64,000 bases of DNA from Paenibacillus turpanensis (lineage in GTDB: Bacteria > Bacillota > Bacilli > Paenibacillales > YIM-B00363): positions 1-64,000 of the forward strand of contig NZ_WTLI01000004.1 of the NCBI RefSeq assembly GCF_011421635.1. The letters run 5' to 3'. The notes below the pieces were generated by a model. The model was not told the origin of the DNA and did no database searches. It saw only the letters and a program-made list of their open reading frames with translations. The translations under genes and the position numbers were made by a program. This document shows, in pieces, positions 27,714-36,952 of the stretch; the first letter of the stretch is position 1, and every line of letters begins with the position of its first letter.

Positions 27714-28653
27714 AACAAAAATCGGTGTGCTGGCTGCCTTGGCCATTGCCATGATTGGCATCTTCCTCTTTATCAATTTAGTTGGAAATCTGGGATATAT
27801 CCTCGAACGGCGCGCGATCAAGATTGCGGCCATCGTTTTAACAGGAACCGCGATCGCTTTTTCAACCGTCGTGTTTCAGACGATAACGAACAATAAAATC
27901 CTGACACCAAGCATCATCGGTCTCGATTCGTTGTACATGCTCGTTCAGACGTTCATTATTTTCACCTATGGATCGATGAGCATTGCCGTCACGAATCCCA
28001 ACGTTAACTTTCTCATCTCCGTCGGGCTGATGATTTTATTTTCCGGCCTGCTCTATAAATTTTTGTTTCGCGGTGAGGGACGCAATATTTACTTCCTGCT
28101 CCTCATCGGTATTGTACTGGGCTCTCTGTTCGGCAGCTTGTCCACCTTTATGGAGGTCATGATCGATCCGAATGAGTTTTTCTTTGTGCAGGACCGCATG
28201 TTCGCCAGCTTTAACAATATCCAAACGAAACTGCTGCTTGTGTCCTTCATCACGATGGCACTCGTCACCTTGTACAGCCTTCGCTTCACGAAATTTTTGG
28301 ATGTGCTGTCGCTTGGCCGGGAGCACGCGGTAAACCTTGGCGTGAACTACGATTACGTCGTAAAGCGTCTGCTTATCGTGATCGCCGTGCTCGTATCCGT
28401 TTCAACGGCGCTCGTCGGACCGATCACATTCCTCGGCCTGCTTGTCGCCAACGTTACCTACCAGTTTTTACGCACCTATCTGCACAAATATTTAATTGTG
28501 GGTTCATCCCTCATCAGCATCATCGCTCTCGTCGGCGGCCAGCTTATCGTAGAACGGGTATTCACCTTCTCCACTACGCTAAGCGTCATCATCAACTTTG
28601 TCGGCGGCGTGTACTTCCTATACTTGCTGCTAAAGGAGAATAAAGCGTGGTAG
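27703..28653 (+). CDS. siderophore ABC transporter permease (YclO/FatC-like)
   Basis: The 316-residue FecCD-family permease is the partner of the preceding protein. The family stretch ALVGPITFLGLLVANVTYQF is visible near residue 230; it lies in the region that contacts the ATPase. Start and stop both overlap neighbouring genes, so translation of the operon is coupled. The imported siderophore is probably a catecholate or mixed type such as petrobactin, by analogy with yclO only. Confidence 0.92.
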   Translation: MNPKTKIGVLAALAIAMIGIFLFINLVGNLGYILERRAIKIAAIVLTGTAIAFSTVVFQTITNNKILTPSIIGLDSLYMLVQTFIIFTYGSMSIAVTNPNVNFLISVGLMILFSGLLYKFLFRGEGRNIYFLLLIGIVLGSLFGSLSTFMEVMIDPNEFFFVQDRMFASFNNIQTKLLLVSFITMALVTLYSLRFTKFLDVLSLGREHAVNLGVNYDYVVKRLLIVIAVLVSVSTALVGPITFLGLLVANVTYQFLRTYLHKYLIVGSSLISIIALVGGQLIVERVFTFSTTLSVIINFVGGVYFLYLLLKENKAW

Positions 28654-29405
28654 AAGTCAAAGGCGTATCCAAATCTTACGGAAATAAAGCCGTTGTCGAT
28701 CAGGTTTCCGTGTCGATCCAAAAAGGGAAAATCACCTCCTTTATCGGCCCGAACGGAGCCGGAAAAAGCACGCTGCTCTCCATCGTTTCAAGACTCATCT
28801 CCGCCGACAGCGGGGAAGTCCGGATCGAAGGCAGGGAGATCAAGGATTGGAAAAGCGATGAGCTTGCCAAAAAGATTTCCATCCTAAAGCAGGCCAACCA
28901 TATTAACATCCGCCTCACCGTTCGCGATCTTGTCGGCTTTGGCCGCTTCCCTTACTCTCAGGGCAGATTGACCAAGGAAGACTTGAAGCATGTTGATGAA
29001 GCAATTGCCTACATGGAGCTCCAGGATATGCAGCATAAGTACTTGGATCAGCTCAGCGGCGGTCAGCGGCAGCGGGCCTTCATCTCGATGGTCATTGCTC
29101 AAAACACAGAGTACATCCTGCTGGATGAACCGCTGAACAATCTGGACATGAAGCATTCCGTGCAAATCATGAAGGTGCTTCGCCGTATGGTTACGGAGCT
29201 CGGCAAAACGATTGTGCTTGTCCTGCACGATATTAACTTCGCCTCCTGTTACTCGGACTACATCGTCGCGCTGAAAGACGGAAAGGTCGTGAAGGAAGGC
29301 AGCACGGATGAAATCATTGCTACGCCTGTGCTGAAAGAGATCTACGATATGGACATTCCGATCGAAACGATTAATGGCAGCAAAATCGCCGTCTACTTCA
29401 CGTAA
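28647..29405 (+). CDS. siderophore ABC transporter ATPase (YclP-like)
   Basis: The 252-residue ATPase belongs to the FepC/FhuC group. Walker A is GPNGAGKST near residue 32, the signature is LSGGQRQRAFI and Walker B is YILLDEPLNNLDM; the switch histidine is in LVLHDIN. Translation most likely starts at GTG 28647, after an AAAGGAG eight bases upstream. It powers the two permeases encoded just before it. Confidence 0.94.
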   Translation: MVEVKGVSKSYGNKAVVDQVSVSIQKGKITSFIGPNGAGKSTLLSIVSRLISADSGEVRIEGREIKDWKSDELAKKISILKQANHINIRLTVRDLVGFGRFPYSQGRLTKEDLKHVDEAIAYMELQDMQHKYLDQLSGGQRQRAFISMVIAQNTEYILLDEPLNNLDMKHSVQIMKVLRRMVTELGKTIVLVLHDINFASCYSDYIVALKDGKVVKEGSTDEIIATPVLKEIYDMDIPIETINGSKIAVYFT

Positions 29406-29486
29406 AACGCGGTCATACGTGGTGAAAACGGGCATCTCCGTTCGCATCATTTGACATACAAAAAAAACTTTATGGGGTGGTATTTT

Positions 29487-30476
29487 ATGAAAAAGAAGCT
29501 TTCACTGCTTGTATTAACTCTGATTGTTGCACTTGTTGCGGCAGCTTGCGGCGGCACAACAGAAAAGACAACAGAAACAAATAACAGCGCTACTGGCAAA
29601 ACCGAAAGCGCGGCTCCTGCGCAGCCTGCTGCAGAGTCGAAGGAAATTACAATTAAGCACAAGCTTGGCGAAACAAAGCTGAAAACGAATCCGAAAAAGG
29701 TTGTTGTCTTTGATTTCGGCGCATTGGACTCCCTTGATAAGCTCGGCGTTGAAGTAACGGGCGTTCCGCAATCCAACATTCCTCCATACCTGAAAAAATT
29801 CGAGGATTCCAAGTACCAGAATGTGGGTTCCGTGGTTGAGCCGGATTTCGAAAAGCTCGCTGCACTTCAGCCTGATCTGATCCTCATGTCCGGCCGCTTG
29901 TCTGCGAAATATGAAGAGCTGAGCAAGCTCGCTCCGACGGTATTTATTGGACTGGACACTGCCAAGTATATGGATTCCTTTACAGAAAACATGAAGACGC
30001 TTGGAACGATCTTTGGTAAAGAAGCAGAAGTAGAGAAAGAGCTTGCTGCTGTAAATGCGGAAATTAAGACGGTTAGTGAGAAAATTAAAGCTACAGGTAA
30101 AAATGCGTTGATCGTGCTTGCAAACGAAGGTAAGCTGAGCGCGTACGGCACAGGCTCCCGTTTTGGCATTATCCATGACGTCCTTGGCTTTAAGCCGGTA
30201 GACGAAAGCATTAAAGTAACGACACACGGTCAAAGCGTCTCCCCGGAATTTGTTGCCGAGAAAAACCCGGACTACCTGTTCGTCATCGACCGTAACGCTG
30301 TCGTTACCGGTGAGGCTGCAGCAAAGAAAACCGTTGAAAACGATCTGGTAAAAAATACGAAGGCGTATAAAGAGGGTCATATCGTATACCTCGATCCGAA
30401 CTACTGGTACCTTTCCGGCGGCGGGCTCGTATCCGTATCCGAAATGGTAAAACAAATCTCCGCAGCGGTAAAATAA
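29487..30476 (+). CDS. siderophore-binding lipoprotein (YclQ-like)
   Basis: The 329-residue lipoprotein has a signal peptide ending in VAAAC (cysteine at about residue 21), a Thr/Glu/Ala-rich spacer to about residue 50, then the class III periplasmic-binding fold (PF01497). It should capture the iron-siderophore outside the cell and deliver it to the permeases. The ATG at 29487 follows GGGGTGG; an in-frame ATG 36 bases earlier is less likely. An 81-bp gap separates it from the ATPase gene. Confidence 0.93.
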   Translation: MKKKLSLLVLTLIVALVAAACGGTTEKTTETNNSATGKTESAAPAQPAAESKEITIKHKLGETKLKTNPKKVVVFDFGALDSLDKLGVEVTGVPQSNIPPYLKKFEDSKYQNVGSVVEPDFEKLAALQPDLILMSGRLSAKYEELSKLAPTVFIGLDTAKYMDSFTENMKTLGTIFGKEAEVEKELAAVNAEIKTVSEKIKATGKNALIVLANEGKLSAYGTGSRFGIIHDVLGFKPVDESIKVTTHGQSVSPEFVAEKNPDYLFVIDRNAVVTGEAAAKKTVENDLVKNTKAYKEGHIVYLDPNYWYLSGGGLVSVSEMVKQISAAVK

Positions 30477-30492
30477 ACATCATAAACGAAAC

Positions 30493-30532
30493 AAAGAGGC
30501 CTCTTCCGTCCAATCGGGAGCAGGCCTCTTTT
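30493..30532. terminator. bidirectional terminator between siderophore operon and AraC regulator
   Basis: AAAGAGGCCT and AGGCCTCTTT form a 10-bp stem. T-rich tracts follow on both strands (TTTTGC on plus, TTTGTTTC on minus), so it can serve both converging genes. Confidence 0.8.
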
Positions 30533-30567
30533 GCTGTGTTCACCATCGGGATAAGTCTAATTCCTAT

Positions 30568-32208
30568 TTACTGATCAAACTGCTGCAGCTGATCAACGAG
30601 CTGATCAACCATCTGCTCATGAACGGAGGCATTGTACCGGACCGGCAGCGGGATCGCAACAAACATACAGCGCTTGATAGTACGATTCTCCTTCAACCTG
30701 CGCCACTGCTCCTCAAGCTCCGTTCGGAAGCTTTCCGGCTCAGAGGGGTCAATAAAGAACAACACATTATTGCAATCAAATCGGGCAATCTCTTCCAGAC
30801 TCGTCACGTCTAAAATTTTTATAGCGCTCACTTGGTCGGGAGGCTGGATTCCAAGATCATCATAAAACACATCTCTCATTTTTAACACGCCCGCTCCCCA
30901 AAGACGGAACCTGCCCTCACGAGTACTAACGAGCAGAACAGGCGAATCGGCTAAATGCCGCCTTACATGCATTCTCGCATTCTCCACCTTCATCTCGTAA
31001 TACCCCAGCCAGCGCTCGGCAACAGTGGTTAGCTCCAGCTTGGTCGCAATCGCCAGCAGCCTTTCCTTCCAGGAGTACCCCTTTAGCGGGAGCTCCACCG
31101 TGGGAGCGATGCGGGAAAGCCTCTCGTAGCCGCTACGGTCCTCGCGGTTGGCATACATGAATATAAGCTCCGGCTTCAGCTGCTCCAGCTCTGCCACCGT
31201 CTCTTCCAGCTGCTCCGCCCAGGTCCCTTCCCTGGTGTACGCAGGAGATAACCCCAATGCCGCCAAATCGCCAAGATAGACCGGAGCCAGGCACACAATC
31301 CGCTTCTTTGCACGCGCCGCGTATTCCGACGGAGCAATGCCCATCTGCTTTTTGAATAGGCGGCTAAAATAAAATTCATCGTGGTATCCAACCGCATGCG
31401 CCGCTTCCGTGATGGGGGTCGCTTGATCGGAAAGCAGGCGGAGGGAAGCGTCCAGACGAATTTTCATGACAAATTTATGTGGACTGAGTCCGACGTAACG
31501 CTTGAACGCTTGATAAAATCGTGTGACACTCCAGCCGTTGCGCCGTGCCTCCGCTTCCAAATCCAGTGTCTCATAATAATTCTCTTCAATATATTGCTTC
31601 ATCTGCCGGACGAACGCCAGCATATCCTCTTCTGCTTTTCTTGGCCGATGTACATCCATGCTAAATAATGAGGCGATGGCAAAAAGCCGGGACTGCTTAT
31701 GAAGAGCAAAGGCAAGATCATCCCGCTCCCGCTCCAGAAGCAATTCCTCCAGCCATGCCCGCACCTGAGGAAGCCGATTATGATAAAGCCGCGAGGAATC
31801 CATCCACGCCTTCCCGCCGCCGGCTTCCTCAGAATCTAAATCCACCGGGACATGAGCTTGGTCAAACATCAGCCAATACAAACGCGCAGGTCGCGAAGAC
31901 AAATTCGATATCGAATAGCCCCAGCCGGGACACAACAAAAACAACTCTCCCGCCGAAAGCTTAGCTGTTTGCTCCTCTTCGTCGCGGAGAGTTACCTTGA
32001 CTCTCTCCTGCGCGACAAAGCCGAACGCATACGTATCAAGCGAAGGGAAGCTTGCATGCTGTAAAGCCTGCAGCTCTGTCTCGCCTACCCCTAAAAATCG
32101 CAGCAAAGGGATCTCTTGTTGCCCGAAAGAGTTCAAGTCCGAATTCACATCCTCGACGATTAATGGGTAGCTTGAGGTTATCTTAGGGAAGTTGTCCCCC
32201 CCTGTCAA
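30568..32208 (-). CDS. AraC-family regulator fused to a siderophore-binding-type domain (Btr-like)
   Basis: The 546-residue protein has three parts: an N-terminal cupin-like ligand region (to about residue 170), an AraC helix-turn-helix pair (about 205-305, with the stretch ITEAAHAVGYHDEFYFSRLFKK), and a C-terminal PF01497-type binding fold (about 310-545). This is the layout of Bacillus Btr, the activator of bacillibactin uptake, which binds the siderophore directly. It converges on the siderophore importer and is its likely coactivator. The start is probably TTG at 32208, eight bases after AGAGGGG, since no ATG with a site is in frame. It has no signal peptide. Confidence 0.88.
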   Translation of the reverse strand: MTGGDNFPKITSSYPLIVEDVNSDLNSFGQQEIPLLRFLGVGETELQALQHASFPSLDTYAFGFVAQERVKVTLRDEEEQTAKLSAGELFLLCPGWGYSISNLSSRPARLYWLMFDQAHVPVDLDSEEAGGGKAWMDSSRLYHNRLPQVRAWLEELLLERERDDLAFALHKQSRLFAIASLFSMDVHRPRKAEEDMLAFVRQMKQYIEENYYETLDLEAEARRNGWSVTRFYQAFKRYVGLSPHKFVMKIRLDASLRLLSDQATPITEAAHAVGYHDEFYFSRLFKKQMGIAPSEYAARAKKRIVCLAPVYLGDLAALGLSPAYTREGTWAEQLEETVAELEQLKPELIFMYANREDRSGYERLSRIAPTVELPLKGYSWKERLLAIATKLELTTVAERWLGYYEMKVENARMHVRRHLADSPVLLVSTREGRFRLWGAGVLKMRDVFYDDLGIQPPDQVSAIKILDVTSLEEIARFDCNNVLFFIDPSEPESFRTELEEQWRRLKENRTIKRCMFVAIPLPVRYNASVHEQMVDQLVDQLQQFDQ

Positions 32209-32247
32209 TAGAAAGGCCCCTCTGGGGCGGACAAGCCTTTGTTATAC

Positions 32248-32280
32248 CAAAAACGCCTGGACGGGGCCGTCCAAGCGTTT
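32248..32280 (-). terminator. terminator of the second manganese catalase gene
   Basis: On the minus strand AACGC-T-TGGACGG pairs with CCGTCCA-G-GCGTT, followed by TTTTGG. Confidence 0.8.
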
Positions 32281-32303
32281 CGTATATAAAAGCGGCAGCC
32301 GAT

Positions 32304-33173
32304 TTATTTCATCGGCGGGTGCAGCGGTCCCTGCAGCGGCATGTTCGGTCCTCCGGGAGCCGGGATCGTGTCATGCACCTGCAGCGGCGCCGGGTGCAAA
32401 TACGCCTTCTCCCCGTAAGCCGGCGGCTGCGCGACGTAATTGAACATACCCAGACCGTCCATACTCGGGCCATGCGCCCATCTGCCCATCCGGCTTGCTT
32501 CGCCTGCCGAGAAATTATAGAAGGTATAGGACACCTGCTGCTTTTCAAGCTCACGCGGGAAGGTCGCAGGCACCACGACGCCTTCTCTCGCTTCAAGCTC
32601 GGCAATCGCAGCAATCCATTGGTTTTGATGCATCGTATCCCTGGCAATCAGGAAGGAAAGCATGTCTTTTATGCCGGGATCGGAGGCCAGCTCGTATAGC
32701 CGCACTACCTGAAGACGTCCTTGGGATTCCTTGGAAAGATTATCGCGGAAATCGGCCAGCAAATTACCGCTGGAAATCGTATATTTTGCCGTCCAAGGGT
32801 TGCCGACTGCATCCGCCGGCATCGCGCCGAGACCGCTCACAATGACATGCTGCGGATTCATCCCGCCCATGATGTCGCGAATCAGCGGATCCTTCGCCAT
32901 ATCCTCCTGATCGGCAATCGGCGCTCCGTCGAGCAGCCTTGCGATCATCGTTGCCAGCATTTCCACGTGAGCCAGCTCTTCCGCCGCCGTATCGAGCAGC
33001 AAATCGCGGTATTTCATGTCCGCACGGCAATTGATGCCTTGAAACATATACTGCATCGCAACGGTAATCTCCCCGAAATGGCCGCCCAGCACTTCCTGCA
33101 GCTTCCGTGCGTAAACCGGATCCGGACGCTCCGGCTTTGCATGGTACTGCAGCTCTTTTACATGAAAAAACAT
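32304..33173 (-). CDS. manganese catalase (second copy)
   Basis: The 289-residue dimanganese catalase is a paralogue of the protein at 5624-6463. E35, E66 and H69 are in identical positions, and the TMHQNQW motif holding the later histidine is conserved. It is ten residues longer at the C terminus, which is proline-rich and ends MPLQGPLHPPMK. The start is the ATG preceded by GGGAGGG, nine codons after another in-frame ATG without a good site. It is divergent from the marR-like gene. Proline-rich tails are common in spore-coat-associated members, but no direct evidence of that role is visible. Confidence 0.93.
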   Translation of the reverse strand: MFFHVKELQYHAKPERPDPVYARKLQEVLGGHFGEITVAMQYMFQGINCRADMKYRDLLLDTAAEELAHVEMLATMIARLLDGAPIADQEDMAKDPLIRDIMGGMNPQHVIVSGLGAMPADAVGNPWTAKYTISSGNLLADFRDNLSKESQGRLQVVRLYELASDPGIKDMLSFLIARDTMHQNQWIAAIAELEAREGVVVPATFPRELEKQQVSYTFYNFSAGEASRMGRWAHGPSMDGLGMFNYVAQPPAYGEKAYLHPAPLQVHDTIPAPGGPNMPLQGPLHPPMK

Positions 33174-33299
33174 GGTTTGCCCTCCCTGCCTGGTATGCAA
33201 TCACCCTCTATTTTTACGCGGCAAAGAATGTACAGTATTCTTCACCTTTGACAAATAATTTCAGTTCCTTGTCCCTTTCACCTCCCCGTGATATATTTC

Positions 33300-33328
33300 T
33301 TGCATAAACAAGTTTCATCCGTTATGAT
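33300..33328 (+). promoter_or_regulatory. sigma-A promoter of the marR efflux operon
   Basis: TTGCAT (33300-33305), a 17-base spacer and TATGAT (33323-33328) make a good vegetative promoter 31 bases before the marR-like start codon. Confidence 0.75.
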
Positions 33329-33358
33329 GATTCCGAAAACAAGGTAAAGGAGAAAGCC

Positions 33359-33808
33359 ATGGACTACCGCAACTACCGTCTAGATAAGTCAATCGGCCAT
33401 AAAATTACGCAGGCCACCCGCCTGATGACCAATCGGTTAAACCAAAATTTCAAGGCATCGGGGCTCCCGGTCACCAATGAACAGTGGAGCATTATGATCC
33501 GCCTCTGGGAAAGGGACGGTTTGTACCAGCATGAATTGGCCAGCTCCACCCAGCGCGACGAAGCAAGCGTATCCCGGCTTATCAACAACATGATGAAACG
33601 CAACCTGGTCGTCCGCCGCCCCCACCCGACGGACAAGCGGGCGAACCTCATTTATTTAACGGAGGAAGGCCGCGAAATGCAGAAGGCCCTGATCGAGCAG
33701 GCCCTGCTGACCATTGAGCAGACCACCGAGGGCATTGACGAAAAGGACCTCGAAACCTTTATGCGTGTGGCCGACCAAATCATCACGAACCTAAAAGGAG
33801 ACAAATAA
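33359..33808 (+). CDS. MarR-family transcriptional regulator
   Basis: The 149-residue winged-helix regulator has a MarR core: a recognition region around DEASVSRLINNMMKRNLVVR and the wing stretch PHPTDKRANLIYLTEEG. MarR proteins usually repress the efflux genes beside them and release DNA on binding a phenolic or other small ligand. It is the first gene of an apparent four-gene operon with an MFS pump and two ABC exporter subunits, so it most likely autoregulates that operon. AAAGGAG precedes the ATG. Confidence 0.93.
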   Translation: MDYRNYRLDKSIGHKITQATRLMTNRLNQNFKASGLPVTNEQWSIMIRLWERDGLYQHELASSTQRDEASVSRLINNMMKRNLVVRRPHPTDKRANLIYLTEEGREMQKALIEQALLTIEQTTEGIDEKDLETFMRVADQIITNLKGDK

Positions 33809-33814
33809 CAGCTC

Positions 33815-35200
33815 ATGACCACACCTGACGCCAAAACAAACGGACAAGCCGGAAGCAAGCTCTTGTCCGTCCTTGTGTTTACACTCATTCTTTCGGTGAT
33901 GAACGCAACGATGTTCAACATTGCTCTGCCTTCGATCAGCCAGCAGTTTCAGCTGACCCCCTCTCAAGTGAGCTGGATCGTAACCGGCTACATTATCGTA
34001 TACGCGATCGGTTCGGTTACCTACGGCAAGCTTGCCGATAAATATCGTTTGAAGGACCTCTTAACCTTCGGACTCATTTTCTTTGCCGCCGGGTCGATCA
34101 TCGGCTTAGCCGCACAGAGCTTCGCGATGATTATGATCGGACGCATCCTCCAATCCGTCGGCGCTTCCGTTATTCCCGCTACGGCCATGCTTATCCCGGT
34201 GCGGTATTTCCCTCCGGAGCAGCGCGGCCGCGCGCTAGGGACGACCTCGTCGGGCATTGCGCTCGGGACGGCGATCGGCCCGATCGTTTCCGGTTTTATT
34301 ATCAGCTTCGCCAGCTGGCGCTTCCTGTTTTGCCTGTCGCTGCTGGCGCTGCTGACCTTGCCTTTTTACCGCAAATATCTTGACGACGCTAAGGGCCAGG
34401 CCGGAAAGACGGATCTTCTTGGCGGCGCGCTGCTGGCAGGGACGATTTCGCTACTGCTTCTCGCTGTGACCCAAAGCTCCTTCCTCTATTTGTTGGCGGG
34501 GCTTGTTGTCCTTATATTATTTGTGATTCGCGTACGCACGGCCGACGAGCCGTTTATTCAGCCGAAGCTATTTTTGAACAAGCAGTATACCTGGGGCATT
34601 ATTATTGCTTTTTTCTCAACGGGATTAAGCTTCGGCATTCCGTTCATTACACCGCTTATGCTTACAGGGCTTAATCAAATGACCCCCGCTGCGATCGGAT
34701 TTGTTATGTTTCCGGGGGCGCTGGCTGCCGCGATTATGGGCCGGACCGGCGGTAAGCTTGTCGATGAGAAGGGCAGTGCGTTCCTCGGGTATATCGCCCT
34801 TTCGTCCCTGCTGCTCTCTTTCTTCTTCTTATCCGTAACTGCCGGGCTCTCGCCTTATTTGATTGCTCTATTCCTACTGTTTGGGAATATCGGTCAAACG
34901 TTTATGCAGATCACCATCTCCAGCTTAATTTCGCGGTCGTTGTCCCGCGAGCAGGCCGGCGTCGGCATGGGCCTGATGATGATGATCAACTTTATATCCG
35001 GCGCCGCAGCAACGACCTTTATCGGCAAAGTCATGGATACGGGAACCGCTGATTTTACGCTTAATCCTTTGCTTGTGGATAACGGCGCCGCCTTGTACAG
35101 CAATATTTTTACCGTATTAACCGCAGCGATCGTCATGGTCGCCTTCGTGTTCCACTTCAAATTCGCCGCAGCGGAAAAGGCGGCGGTGCTTCGGGGGTGA
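33815..35200 (+). CDS. MFS drug efflux transporter (DHA2-like)
   Basis: The 461-residue major facilitator has about 12-14 membrane segments. Motif A (GKLADKYRLKDLL) and the antiporter motif C (GIALGTAIGPIVSGF) are clear, placing it with drug-proton antiporters of the tetracycline/multidrug type; its length is like that of TetL. The gene follows the marR-like gene by six bases. The nearest ribosome site (AAAGGAG) is about 12 bases before the ATG, slightly far. The exported compound is not predictable. Confidence 0.9.
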   Translation: MTTPDAKTNGQAGSKLLSVLVFTLILSVMNATMFNIALPSISQQFQLTPSQVSWIVTGYIIVYAIGSVTYGKLADKYRLKDLLTFGLIFFAAGSIIGLAAQSFAMIMIGRILQSVGASVIPATAMLIPVRYFPPEQRGRALGTTSSGIALGTAIGPIVSGFIISFASWRFLFCLSLLALLTLPFYRKYLDDAKGQAGKTDLLGGALLAGTISLLLLAVTQSSFLYLLAGLVVLILFVIRVRTADEPFIQPKLFLNKQYTWGIIIAFFSTGLSFGIPFITPLMLTGLNQMTPAAIGFVMFPGALAAAIMGRTGGKLVDEKGSAFLGYIALSSLLLSFFFLSVTAGLSPYLIALFLLFGNIGQTFMQITISSLISRSLSREQAGVGMGLMMMINFISGAAATTFIGKVMDTGTADFTLNPLLVDNGAALYSNIFTVLTAAIVMVAFVFHFKFAAAEKAAVLRG

Positions 35201-35206
35201 TGGAGG

Positions 35207-36952
35207 ATGCTTCGGCTCGCCGTTCGATATAGTAAGCCGTACTGGAAGGCTGCCCTACTGGCTCCCCTGCTCATGCTGCTCGAGGTTGCAATGGATTTGC
35301 TGCAGCCTCTGCTGCTGGCCAGCATGATTAACGAAGGAGTAACCAAGGGAGACCTTTCCCATATTCAGCTGACCGGGGTATATATGGCCATCACCTCTGT
35401 GTTCGGGCTGGTCGGCGGGGTTGGCTGTACCATTTATGCAAGTATCGCTTCGCAAAGCTTCGGCGCCGATTTACGGGCGGATCTTTACCGGCATGTGCAA
35501 AAGCTTTCCTTCCGCAATATCGACCAACTAGAGACAGGTTCTCTGATTACCCGGTTAACCAACGATATTCAACAGCTGCAAAACTTTGTGCTGATGACCC
35601 TGCGTATCGTTGTCCGGGCACCTTTTCTTTCCTTAGGCAGCTTTATCATGGCGTTCTGGATGAACCCGCGGCTTGGTATGATTTTGCTAATTGCCATTCC
35701 TGTTCTGATTGTTGTGATGTTCACCTTAATCCGGTATACCTTTCCTTTCTTCCGTCAGGTGCAGCAGCGCATGGACCGGGTCAATACGGTGCTGCAGGAA
35801 AGCCTCGCCGGAATCCGCGTGGTCAAAGCCTTCGTACGGGCGGATCACGAAAACAAACGCTTCGGCACGGCGAACCGCGAGCTGACGGATACTTCTCTGC
35901 GCGCCGCACGGGCCGTGGCTTTAAATATGCCGGTGACTTCGATGGTGTTAAACGGAAGCATTGTCGCCGTGCTTTGGTTCGGCGGGCATCAGCACTGGAA
36001 CGGCACCATGCCGCTCGGCGATCTGATTGCGTTTATTAATTATGTAACGCAAATGCTGTTCTCTCTGCTCATGGTGAGTATGATTCTGATGAACTTCTCT
36101 CGAGCGAAGGTTTCTGCAGACCGCGTAGAGGAGGTTCTAAATACAGAGCCGGATATCCGTAACGCACCGGAGCCTAGAACCGCTGCCATCCGGGAGGGGC
36201 GGGTCGAGTTCCGCGGGGTGTCGTTCTCTTATCACGGCAGCGGAGGCAAGTCTGTGCTGAGCGACATTACATTTACGGCGGAGCCCGGACAAACGGTAGC
36301 GATTCTTGGTGCGACCGGCTCCGGCAAATCGACGCTCGTTCAGCTCATCCCGCGCCTGTACGACCCGACCGCAGGGCAAATTCGCATCGACGGCGTGGAG
36401 ATCCGCGAGCTGGACCTCGAGCATCTCCGCTCCCGGGTCAGTGTCGTGCTGCAGCAGACGATTTTGTTCAGCGGCACGATCCGCGACAACCTCTGCTTTG
36501 GGCGGCCGGACGCCACCCGCGAGGAGATGGAGGCTGCCGCGAAGGCTGCGGAAGCGCATGATTTTATTACGTCGTTCGCCGACGGCTACGAGACGGTAAT
36601 CGGCCAGCGCGGCGTCACGCTGTCCGGCGGACAGAAGCAGCGCATTGCGATTGCCCGCTCGCTGCTGACGAAGCCTGCGGTGCTGATTCTCGACGACAGC
36701 ACCAGCGCCGTCGACCTGCGTACGGAGGCGCGCATTCAGCGTGCGCTGCGTGAACTGACGCAGAGGAGCACCTGTATTCTGATCGCGCAGCGGATTTCAT
36801 CCGTTATGGACGCAGATCAGATTCTCGTGCTCGAGGAAGGCAGGCTTGTCGCGAAGGGTACTCACCGCGAGCTGATGGCGGGCAGTGAAGTGTACCGCGA
36901 CATTTACCGGTCTCAGTTAGGCTCGGGAGAGGAGGATGCAGCTTATGGATAA
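35207..36952 (+). CDS. ABC exporter subunit with degenerate catalytic site
   Basis: The 581-residue half-transporter has six membrane segments followed by a nucleotide-binding domain with Walker A GATGSGKST and a canonical LSGGQKQR signature. The residue after Walker B is aspartate instead of the catalytic glutamate (VLILDDSTSAVD). This is the pattern of the degenerate subunit in heterodimeric exporters such as TM287/288, BmrCD and LmrCD. Its partner is encoded immediately downstream, overlapping by eight bases. A drug or lipid exporter under MarR control is the likely role. Confidence 0.92.
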   Translation: MLRLAVRYSKPYWKAALLAPLLMLLEVAMDLLQPLLLASMINEGVTKGDLSHIQLTGVYMAITSVFGLVGGVGCTIYASIASQSFGADLRADLYRHVQKLSFRNIDQLETGSLITRLTNDIQQLQNFVLMTLRIVVRAPFLSLGSFIMAFWMNPRLGMILLIAIPVLIVVMFTLIRYTFPFFRQVQQRMDRVNTVLQESLAGIRVVKAFVRADHENKRFGTANRELTDTSLRAARAVALNMPVTSMVLNGSIVAVLWFGGHQHWNGTMPLGDLIAFINYVTQMLFSLLMVSMILMNFSRAKVSADRVEEVLNTEPDIRNAPEPRTAAIREGRVEFRGVSFSYHGSGGKSVLSDITFTAEPGQTVAILGATGSGKSTLVQLIPRLYDPTAGQIRIDGVEIRELDLEHLRSRVSVVLQQTILFSGTIRDNLCFGRPDATREEMEAAAKAAEAHDFITSFADGYETVIGQRGVTLSGGQKQRIAIARSLLTKPAVLILDDSTSAVDLRTEARIQRALRELTQRSTCILIAQRISSVMDADQILVLEEGRLVAKGTHRELMAGSEVYRDIYRSQLGSGEEDAAYG

